DNA of 39,897 nt from a virus: IMG/VR virus record IMGVR_UViG_3300009104_000048, positions 1 through 39,897 of that record. One strand, 5' to 3'. A program made the translations under genes and the position numbers. Below, one piece after another: positions 7,213-13,832 of the stretch. Within the stretch, counting starts at the first letter, position 1. Every line of letters starts with the position of its first letter. Under the pieces are notes generated by a model, which worked only from the letters and a program-made list of their open reading frames with translations, was not told the DNA's origin and made no database searches.

Positions 7213-7413
7213 ATGTTTTCAACAAAAGGCTATTTAAAAAATAGTCCAGATATTAATAAACCTCAAAACATTATTCCAGGAAATAAAATTACTATGAAAG
7301 GAGTTAATTTTAAAGTACTAGGAACTGACGATAGAGGATACACAAAGGTAATGTACCCCGGTCACGATTATACGTTTCCTGGGGCACGTTACATTGTAGA
7401 AAAACCTGTATAA
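7213..7413 (+). CDS. Small conserved phage protein, 66 aa
   Basis: The open frame begins upstream, but the start chosen is ATG at 7213 (CTAAAATG), directly after the previous stop; a start at 7156 would lie wholly inside the upstream gene. The protein MFSTKGYLKNSPDINKPQNI... carries IIPGNKITMKGVNFKVLGTD, MYPGHDYTFPG and ends VEKPV. I recall small phage proteins with the pattern KGYxxxSPDxxNxxxxIPSxxITMxxVxFPVxGxD...PGxxYxFPG from marine phages, so it is probably conserved. Role unknown, likely a virion or assembly part. Confidence 0.75.
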   Translation: MFSTKGYLKNSPDINKPQNIIPGNKITMKGVNFKVLGTDDRGYTKVMYPGHDYTFPGARYIVEKPV

Positions 7414-7414
7414 T

Positions 7415-7774
7415 ATGGCGTTTAAAATGAAAGGTGCATCTTATTGTAATCAAAAATTAAACACCCCAGTTTATCATATGCAAATGGATGATGATACTAG
7501 AGGAATGGCTACTAAAAATGGTAGTATTCTAATTAATGAAAAACTATCTCCAGTAGAAGAACAAGGAACAATAGATCATGAAACAACTCATTTTCAACAA
7601 GTTAAAAGATTTCATGAATCTGGAGGAAAAAAAGGATTAGACTATACAGATAATGAATTAATATTTGATGGTATAAGTTATCCTAGAAAAGATGGTAAAA
7701 TATTTTATGAAGGAAAATGGAGACTAGAAGGTTGGCCTAATTTTAAATGGGAAAAAGAAGCTTATGGGACTTAA
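7415..7774 (+). CDS. Small HExxH (zinc peptidase-like) protein, 119 aa
   Basis: Residues 54-60 read DHETTHF: a HExxH zinc-binding signature at H55, E56 and H59 in a helical context (EEQGTIDHETTHFQQVKRF). Before it lies GSILINEKLSPVEE; after it NELIFDGISYPRKDGK and a Trp-rich end, WPNFKWEKEAYGT. The size fits minimal zincin-like proteins that I recall near structural genes in flavobacterial and marine phages, usually unannotated. A third metal ligand is not obvious (E or D downstream is possible). It may process virion proteins or cell-wall-linked substrates. It overlaps the next gene by 11 bases. Confidence 0.7.
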   Translation: MAFKMKGASYCNQKLNTPVYHMQMDDDTRGMATKNGSILINEKLSPVEEQGTIDHETTHFQQVKRFHESGGKKGLDYTDNELIFDGISYPRKDGKIFYEGKWRLEGWPNFKWEKEAYGT

Positions 7775-9185
7775 AAAAAATTATTTCAAACATTTACAAC
7801 ACGGAATTAATTCTCCAACCAAACAAACAGATAGTAGAAATCCAATGAGTCAAGATTATAAAGATGCTATTGCTGCTGGTAGAAATGTTGATCCAAGATT
7901 AGTTGGTAGATTAGGTGATCCAAGAACAGAAGAGGAATATTATGGAAGCTTTGATATTAATCCTAATTTAGAATTAGAAAATCCTACTTGGTTAGATAAA
8001 GGAGTAAAGTTTTTATATGATAATCCTATTATTGGTAAAATTGCAAGTAAACTTCCATATGCAAATACTATATATAAAAAAGGAACTGAATACATGATGA
8101 ATAAATCTGGAGGAATGGGTGGTGGTTTTACTGCTAGAGAATTATATGATCCTGAATTTCAAGCTGAGATTAAAAAAGAAAAAGAATCTTTAAAAGAACA
8201 GTTAAATTCAGGAGTTATAACACAAAGTGAATATGATGAAAGCATGAGTTACCTTAAACCCGAATTATATACTGGTAGTGATCAAGTTGGATGGAAAGAT
8301 TATAAAGGTGATAGTAGCGATGAAAATATTGTTAGACATTATTTAGATGGATCGGGTAATTTAAAACCTCAAACTAGATATTCACCTACATCAGATGATT
8401 ATCATTGGCAAGATACATATACTCTTAAAGGTGATGCATTTGATAAAAATTTAGATAGAATAGATGACACTAGTGGTTATCAAGGATACACTCCAGATGG
8501 TGATAGCTTACCATTACAAACATATAGAGAGAATTTTCCAAACATGATTGAACACGTTATGGCAAATACAAAGGATGTTGGTGGTTTGTCACATCCAAGC
8601 GAGATAATTGATTCAGAAGGTGGTTATGCTGATGAATATAATAAAACTATGAATACCGCTTTTTCAGATTTATTTGGAGGAAAAACTTTTTTTGGAACAG
8701 GGGGTGAAAACGCGCAACTTAGTAGCGGTTATTTAGGAGCAGATTTAGGTGGTATGAGAGCTGGATTTGGTGCAGATGATAAACTACCATATATGAGTGT
8801 TTGGGATTCTTATGATTTTCAAGCACATGGAGACGCAGGTTGGAATAAAAAATGGGCACACTCATCTCTTGATGAAGATGTTTATGGTGATCCTGATTCT
8901 GGAAAAAGAGATTACATGCAAGCACAATTATTAAATAGAGCTTCTCGTGATTTAGGTGGTAAAGGTGGTTTTAAAATATATGATCGTTTTTATTTTACAC
9001 CAGATAAGTATAAAGACTATATTAAAGATAACGACGTCGAGTTTATGAAAGAATTTTATAATATTGCACATGCTGGCGATGATCAAAGCCAATGGACACA
9101 ACCAGTTGAAATAAATGTTTCTAAAGAAGAAGAAGAAAAAACTCCTGGAATTACTAAATTTCAAACATTAAAAGTTGGACAATAG
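7764..9185 (+). CDS. Conserved hypothetical phage protein, 473 aa
   Basis: The ATG lies inside the end of the HExxH gene (11-base overlap), suggesting coupled translation. The N-terminus is basic (GLKKNYFKHLQHGINSP). The middle is rich in Asp, Gly and Tyr. The C-terminal part has the striking segments LPYMSVWDSYDFQAHG and GGFKIYDRFYFTPDKYKDYI, which I recall from large proteins of flavobacterial and marine phages. No signal peptide or TM segment, and no catalytic motif that I can name. Its position just before the holin would fit either a virion protein or a lysis-related protein. Function unassigned. Confidence 0.65.
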   Translation: MGLKKNYFKHLQHGINSPTKQTDSRNPMSQDYKDAIAAGRNVDPRLVGRLGDPRTEEEYYGSFDINPNLELENPTWLDKGVKFLYDNPIIGKIASKLPYANTIYKKGTEYMMNKSGGMGGGFTARELYDPEFQAEIKKEKESLKEQLNSGVITQSEYDESMSYLKPELYTGSDQVGWKDYKGDSSDENIVRHYLDGSGNLKPQTRYSPTSDDYHWQDTYTLKGDAFDKNLDRIDDTSGYQGYTPDGDSLPLQTYRENFPNMIEHVMANTKDVGGLSHPSEIIDSEGGYADEYNKTMNTAFSDLFGGKTFFGTGGENAQLSSGYLGADLGGMRAGFGADDKLPYMSVWDSYDFQAHGDAGWNKKWAHSSLDEDVYGDPDSGKRDYMQAQLLNRASRDLGGKGGFKIYDRFYFTPDKYKDYIKDNDVEFMKEFYNIAHAGDDQSQWTQPVEINVSKEEEEKTPGITKFQTLKVGQ

Positions 9186-9222
9186 GGTGGTAAAAGTAAA
9201 AAAAATTAAGTGATTATATAAA

Positions 9223-9681
9223 ATGGCTAAAAAAAAATTTAAAGATACAACAGTAGGGCAACTATTATTTGGCGCAGCTTCTGTTATTAATCCTACTTTA
9301 GGAAACGTAATACAAGGACTTACATCACCTAAAGAAGCATTAGCAGCTATAACCAAGTCGGATGTAAGTGCAGAAGATAAAATTAAACTGCAACAAATAA
9401 TATATGATCAACAAAATAAAGAATTAGAAGCTATAACATCAAGATGGGAAGCAGATTCTATGTCTGATTCTTGGATGAGTAAAAATGTACGTCCACTAGT
9501 ATTAGTATGGTGTATATGTATATTTTCGTTAGCTGGAATTTTAGATAGTGTAGAAACAATACCATTTCATATAAATGAATTATGGAATGATACTTTTGAG
9601 AAGGTTATGATGTCAGTCGTTTTAGCCTATTTCGGCGGACGCACGACTGAAAAAGCTACAAGTATTTATAAACAAAATTAA
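9223..9681 (+). CDS. Holin, three-TM / GTA-holin type, 152 aa
   Basis: The ~40 C-terminal residues and the SRWEADSMSDSWMSKNVRP segment match the pattern of the 3TM holins described for gene-transfer-agent release: a charged helix ending in SRWxAD, then SDSWxSKNVRPLVL entering a membrane span (about residues 89-110), and a second span with VVLAYFGGRTTEKATS (about 127-147). A weakly hydrophobic N-terminal region (LLFGAASVINPTLGNVI, 14-30) may be a third span. Such proteins open the inner membrane at the end of infection. No endolysin is visible next to it in this window. The start has TATAAAATG. Confidence 0.8.
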   Translation: MAKKKFKDTTVGQLLFGAASVINPTLGNVIQGLTSPKEALAAITKSDVSAEDKIKLQQIIYDQQNKELEAITSRWEADSMSDSWMSKNVRPLVLVWCICIFSLAGILDSVETIPFHINELWNDTFEKVMMSVVLAYFGGRTTEKATSIYKQN

Positions 9682-9706
9682 TAATTAACAATAAAAACAA
9701 ATTAAA

Positions 9707-10267
9707 ATGGGATATTTTGGAAACGCTATAGTAATTACTAAATCCGATACTATCGATGGTCTTCCAGCGTGGGAATTTATGAATCAAACAGGAACATTAG
9801 GAAAATACTTAGCGGGTTCTGTGATATACGTAGGAGATAGCGATGGAACTAAAGATGTTAATGTAATTATAGCAGGAACAGTCGGTGCTCAAAATACTGT
9901 CACCGCTTTAACAGTAACTGCAGGTGGCTCAGGTTATACAGCCGCTAATAATGTAGCTACAACAACCACAGGAAGTGGTTCAGGTTTAACCGTTAACACA
10001 ACTGTAGTAGCTAACGCAGTAACAGCAGTTGCTATTGGTAATTCTGCTGGTTCAGGTTATAAACCAGGAGATACAGTAACAATTACTGGAGGAGGTGCAA
10101 ATGCCACTTTAACAGTAAATGTAGTAAAAAGTTTATTACCAGTTGTTGCTGATGGAGTATTATTTCAAAACGTAACTAAAGGCGACATGTTACCAGTAAA
10201 AGTAGATTATGTATTAAGTACAAGTACTACCGCTGGTGATTTTGTAGCTATGCGAAATGAAACGTAA
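9707..10267 (+). CDS. Probable virion surface protein with inserted Gly-rich repeats, 186 aa
   Basis: The outer parts (residues 1-60 and ~145-186, ending TTAGDFVAMRNET) look like one small beta-type domain. Between them are two copies of a Gly-rich module: AGGSGYTAANNVATTTTGSG and GSGYKPGDTVTITGGGAN, each followed by a TxxV strand (LTVNTTVV, LTVNVVKS). Modules with GSGYxxGDxVTITGGG are common in marine phage structural proteins. Likely a decoration or accessory capsid protein. Long A/T leader, no Shine-Dalgarno. Confidence 0.65.
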   Translation: MGYFGNAIVITKSDTIDGLPAWEFMNQTGTLGKYLAGSVIYVGDSDGTKDVNVIIAGTVGAQNTVTALTVTAGGSGYTAANNVATTTTGSGSGLTVNTTVVANAVTAVAIGNSAGSGYKPGDTVTITGGGANATLTVNVVKSLLPVVADGVLFQNVTKGDMLPVKVDYVLSTSTTAGDFVAMRNET

Positions 10268-10302
10268 ATTAAAAATAAATTAATTAAATTAAATTAAAAA
10301 TT

Positions 10303-10566
10303 ATGTCAAAAAAAGAAAAAGTAAACAAAATCGAAGAACAAGAATTAACTAGTGTTAAAGATCAACAAACTAAAATTCAACGAGTAGTAATGGACCTAGG
10401 TGCATTAGAAATAAAAAAAGCTGAAGTTTTAGGAGCATATAGTGAATTCGCTAAACAACTTGAAGTTACTAAAAAAGAACTTGAAGAAAAATATGGTCAA
10501 GTAAATATTAATTTACAAGATGGTTCTTATGAAGAAATAAAAGAAGAAGATCAGGTCAACACCTAA
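10303..10566 (+). CDS. Small coiled-coil protein, 87 aa
   Basis: Preceded by a 35-base leader made of repeated TTAA/AAATT. The protein is a single long charged helix (about residues 5-70, heptad-like, for example LGALEIKKAEVLGAYSEFAK) ending in YGQVNINLQDGSYEEIKEED. I recall small phage proteins with a coiled coil plus YGxxxINxxDGxYE end placed near packaging genes in marine phages. Role unknown; possibly an assembly or scaffolding helper. Confidence 0.7.
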   Translation: MSKKEKVNKIEEQELTSVKDQQTKIQRVVMDLGALEIKKAEVLGAYSEFAKQLEVTKKELEEKYGQVNINLQDGSYEEIKEEDQVNT

Positions 10567-10569
10567 GAC

Positions 10570-10797
10570 ATGACTTCTGTTATTAGAAAAATAAGTATAG
10601 GCGCGGACTATAAAAATGAAGCCATGCATTATGCTGTAGGACAACAAGTTTATGGAGGACATGAAATATCTTATATATTATTTGAAGAAAAAGATAATTC
10701 CTACAATATTTATATAAAAAAAAACAATGAAGTATTACCATGGAAAAAATTTAATTCTAACATGGCAATCTCTATTGAATATGATTTAGAATACTAA
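10570..10797 (+). CDS. Small conserved phage protein, 75 aa
   Basis: It begins three bases after the previous stop. The sequence TSVIRKISIGADYKNEAMHY then VGQQVYGGHEISYILFEE and a C-terminus WKKFNSNMAISIEYDLEY has the alternating pattern of a small beta-sheet protein. I recall relatives with IRKIxIGxDY...MHYxVGQ and SIEYxL in marine phages, always unannotated. Its stop overlaps the next ATG as TAATG, so it is translationally coupled with the GroES-like gene. Confidence 0.7.
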   Translation: MTSVIRKISIGADYKNEAMHYAVGQQVYGGHEISYILFEEKDNSYNIYIKKNNEVLPWKKFNSNMAISIEYDLEY

Positions 10798-11402
10798 TGA
10801 GAAGTTTATATGATTTTATCGTAGAACCTTTAGGTGAAACATATAATAATAAAATTAAAATAAAAAACAAGGATTTAATTTTAAATTCAAACATAGAAAA
10901 TTTTAAATTTGTTAATAGACACGCTTTAATTAAAGCTATTCCTTTAGCATATCACACAGGTATACAAGTAGATGATATAGTAATTATTCATCAAAATGTA
11001 TTTAGAACTTTTTATAATACTAAAGGAATACAAAAAAAAAGTAGATCTTGGTTTAAAGATAATTTATATTTTTGTCAACCTGATCAAGTTTATTTATATA
11101 AAAGAAATAATATATGGCATTCATTTAATGATAGATGTTTTATAAAACCTATAAAAAATACACAATCTCTAACAAACAATAAAGAGACTAGTTTGGTAGG
11201 AATATTAAAATATGGAAATAGTTCATTAGAGGATAAAGAAATATATCCTGGAGACCTCGTAGGATATACTCCGTATGGGGAATGGGAATTTATTATAGAT
11301 AATGAACGTTTATATTGTATGAAATCAAATGATATTGTAATTAAATATGAATACCAAAAAGACAAAAAAGAATATAATCCAAGCTGGGCAAAAAGCAGTT
11401 GA
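10797..11402 (+). CDS. Putative double GroES-like protein, 201 aa
   Basis: Two halves each resemble a GroES barrel. Half one (to ~106): NRHALIKAIP, IQVDDIVIIHQNVFR, FCQPDQVYLYK. Half two (~113-187): CFIKPI, VGILKYGN, IYPGDLVGYTPYGEWEFIID, ERLYCMKSNDIVIKYEY, which follows the GroES order G-x-V-x-x-V-G, V-G-D-x-V, E-x-x-I, Y-x-I-x-x-x-D-I. Neither half has an obvious GGIVL mobile loop. I recall this gene type in front of terminases in marine phages, mostly unnamed. It could be a co-chaperonin variant for the phage GroEL or a structural protein using the same fold. The family link is inference by eye. Confidence 0.6.
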   Translation: MRSLYDFIVEPLGETYNNKIKIKNKDLILNSNIENFKFVNRHALIKAIPLAYHTGIQVDDIVIIHQNVFRTFYNTKGIQKKSRSWFKDNLYFCQPDQVYLYKRNNIWHSFNDRCFIKPIKNTQSLTNNKETSLVGILKYGNSSLEDKEIYPGDLVGYTPYGEWEFIIDNERLYCMKSNDIVIKYEYQKDKKEYNPSWAKSS

Positions 11403-11622
11403 AGAATTAATTAAAGTAGCTAAAGAACCTATTGTAGATTCAGAAGATGATATATCAGCAGATAGATTAAAGAACGCTGCTGCTACTAAAAAATTAGCTA
11501 TATTTGATGCTTTTGAAATTTTAACTAGAATTGAAGAAGAAGAAAATTTATTAAATAATAAACCTGTTGAAAAGAAAGAAGAAAAAACTTTTAAAGGTTT
11601 TGCAGAAGGGAGGTCTAAATAA
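11347..11622 (+). CDS. Candidate small terminase subunit, 91 aa
   Basis: The ATG at 11347 lies 56 bases inside the preceding gene in another frame; the stop overlaps the TerL start (TAATG). The protein is helical and charged: basic N-terminus NTKKTKKNIIQAGQKAVEEL, central helix DISADRLKNAAATKKLAIFD AFEILTRIEEEE, and tail KTFKGFAEGRSK. The position directly before terL, the small size and the basic helical N-terminus are what a DNA-recognising small terminase would show, but no helix-turn-helix is certain. Coupling with TerL by overlap supports a shared function. Confidence 0.6.
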   Translation: MNTKKTKKNIIQAGQKAVEELIKVAKEPIVDSEDDISADRLKNAAATKKLAIFDAFEILTRIEEEENLLNNKPVEKKEEKTFKGFAEGRSK

Positions 11623-13832
11623 TGTATCAGCAAACTTTATATAAAATCTTAAAAGATTATATAAAACCCCATATTATTAAAAGAAATAATAAAAATAAAA
11701 AATGGGAGTATGGATATAATAAAGAACATGATATTATTGTTATATCAAAAACAGGACAAATAGGAGAAATTTATGAAATTCAAAATTTAAAAATTGCATT
11801 ACCAAAAATAGATAATGTTTTTAAATTTAAAAAAAACAAATGGACTAAATTTGATTATCCTAAACAATTACAAAGAATTAAAACTGTATTTGATTGGAAA
11901 GAATATCCAGTAGATTTTAAAGAAAAATGGTTTGAATATATTGATGAAGAGTTTAAGAGAAGAGAAGAAGGATTTTGGTTTTATAATAAAAATGTTTCTA
12001 CTTATCTTACTGGTACTCATTATATGTACTTGCAGTGGAGTAAGATTGATGTTGGGGCACCAGATTTTAGAGAAGCCAATAGATTATTCTTTATATTCTG
12101 GGAAGCTTGTAAAGCAGACAAAAGATGTTACGGAATGTGTTACCTTAAAAACCGTAGATCAGGATTCTCTTTTATGGCTTCAGGAGAAATTGTAAATCTT
12201 GCTACAATATCCAGTGATTCAAGATATGGAATATTATCTAAAACTGGACCAGATGCTAAAAAAATGTTTACTGATAAGGTTGTACCTATCTCAGTTAACT
12301 ATCCTTTCTTTTTTAAACCGATTCAAGATGGTATGGATCGACCTAAAACAGAATTAGCTTATAGAGTTCCAGCTTCTAAATTTACTAGAAGAAAAATAGA
12401 ATTAGGAACTGCAGAAGCAGATTTACAAGGATTAGATACAACTATTGATTGGAAAAATACAGGGGATAATAGTTATGATGGTGAAAAATTAAAACTATTA
12501 GCCCATGACGAAAGTGGTAAATGGGAAAAACCAAACAATATATTAAATAATTGGAGAGTAACAAAAACAACTTTAAGACTTGGAAGTAGAATTATTGGTA
12601 AATGTATGATGGGAAGTACTTCTAATGCTTTAGACAAAGGTGGTGATAATTTTAAAAAACTATATGATGATTCAGACGTCACTCAAAGAAACGCCAATGG
12701 ACAGACTCGTTCAGGACTCTATTCTTTGTTCATTCCTATGGAGTGGAACTACGAAGGATACATTGATTCTTATGGATTACCTGTCTTCGAGACACCATCA
12801 AACGCTGTCAAAGGTCCGCGAAATGAAGATATTGAATTAGGAGTTATTGCTTATTGGCAAAACGAAGTAGATGGTTTAAAACAAGATCAAAATGGTTTAA
12901 ATGAATTTTATCGTCAATTTCCAAGAACAACTCAACACGCTTTTAGAGATGAATCTAAGTCTTCTTTATTTAATTTGGTAAAAATCTATGAACAAATAGA
13001 TTATAATGAAGATTCACAAAATAATGCATTAATAACTCAAGGTTCCTTTCAATGGGAACATGGAATAAAAGACACTAGAGTATTATTTGTACCTAATAAT
13101 TCGGGAAGATTTAAAATATCTTGGGCTCCTCCTTATTCTTTACAAAACAATGTAATAATTAAAAATGGAATAAGATATCCTGGCAATGAACATTGTGGGT
13201 GTTTTGGATGTGATCCTTATGATATTTCAGGAACAGTAGATATAAGAGGATCTAATGGCTCACTTCACGGACTTACAAAGTTTAGTATGGAAGATGTTCC
13301 ACCTAATCATTTCTTTTTAGAATATATAGCAAGACCTCAAACAGCTGAAATATTTTTTGAAGATGTTTTAATGGCCTGTGTATTTTATGGAATGCCTATT
13401 TTAATAGAAAATAATAAACCTAGACTTTTATATCATTTTAAAAGAAGAGGATATAGAGGATTTAGTATGAATAGACCAGATAAATTATATAATAAATTAT
13501 CGGTGACGGAAAGAGAAATTGGTGGAATACCAAATTCTAGTGAGGACGTAAAACAAGCTCACGCAGCAGCAATTGAATCTTATATTGAAACCTACGTTGG
13601 TAATTTAGGAAGTAGATATGGAGACATGTATCTTCAAACAACGTTAGAAGATTGGGCTAGATTTGATATTAATAATAGAACCAAACATGATGCTTCTATT
13701 AGTTCAGGTTTAGCTATAATGGGATGTAATAAAAATCTTTATAAACCCATATTTAAAAGAGAATTAGACCCAAAACCTTTAGGTTTTAAAAAATATAATA
13801 ATAAAGGATATATTTCAAAAATAATAGATTAA
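11622..13832 (+). CDS. terL: Terminase large subunit, 736 aa
   Basis: Motor ATPase and nuclease that packages DNA into the capsid. ATPase half: a deviant P-loop YLKNRRSGFSFMASGE (K176 to F184), where the usual Walker A lysine position is occupied by F182; Walker B LLAHDESG with D296 and E297. Nuclease half (RuvC-like): CDPYDISGT with D531, ILIENN with E596 and KHDASISS with D690. The order and length fit TerL of large podoviruses of Bacteroidota. The gene overlaps the candidate small subunit by one base and is followed directly by the portal gene. A GGGAGG lies upstream but inside the previous coding end (encoding GRSK), so its use as a ribosome site is uncertain. Confidence 0.9.
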   Translation: MYQQTLYKILKDYIKPHIIKRNNKNKKWEYGYNKEHDIIVISKTGQIGEIYEIQNLKIALPKIDNVFKFKKNKWTKFDYPKQLQRIKTVFDWKEYPVDFKEKWFEYIDEEFKRREEGFWFYNKNVSTYLTGTHYMYLQWSKIDVGAPDFREANRLFFIFWEACKADKRCYGMCYLKNRRSGFSFMASGEIVNLATISSDSRYGILSKTGPDAKKMFTDKVVPISVNYPFFFKPIQDGMDRPKTELAYRVPASKFTRRKIELGTAEADLQGLDTTIDWKNTGDNSYDGEKLKLLAHDESGKWEKPNNILNNWRVTKTTLRLGSRIIGKCMMGSTSNALDKGGDNFKKLYDDSDVTQRNANGQTRSGLYSLFIPMEWNYEGYIDSYGLPVFETPSNAVKGPRNEDIELGVIAYWQNEVDGLKQDQNGLNEFYRQFPRTTQHAFRDESKSSLFNLVKIYEQIDYNEDSQNNALITQGSFQWEHGIKDTRVLFVPNNSGRFKISWAPPYSLQNNVIIKNGIRYPGNEHCGCFGCDPYDISGTVDIRGSNGSLHGLTKFSMEDVPPNHFFLEYIARPQTAEIFFEDVLMACVFYGMPILIENNKPRLLYHFKRRGYRGFSMNRPDKLYNKLSVTEREIGGIPNSSEDVKQAHAAAIESYIETYVGNLGSRYGDMYLQTTLEDWARFDINNRTKHDASISSGLAIMGCNKNLYKPIFKRELDPKPLGFKKYNNKGYISKIID

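Noticed and set aside
9208-9218. AAGTGATTATA shared with 27157-27167 upstream of two genes
   Set aside because: Eleven AT-rich bases at unequal distance from the ATG can be chance; not enough for a promoter call.
11610-11616. GGGAGGT upstream of terL as a Shine-Dalgarno site
   Set aside because: The bases encode the end of the upstream protein (EGRSK), and other genes here do not use Shine-Dalgarno sites; kept only as a remark.
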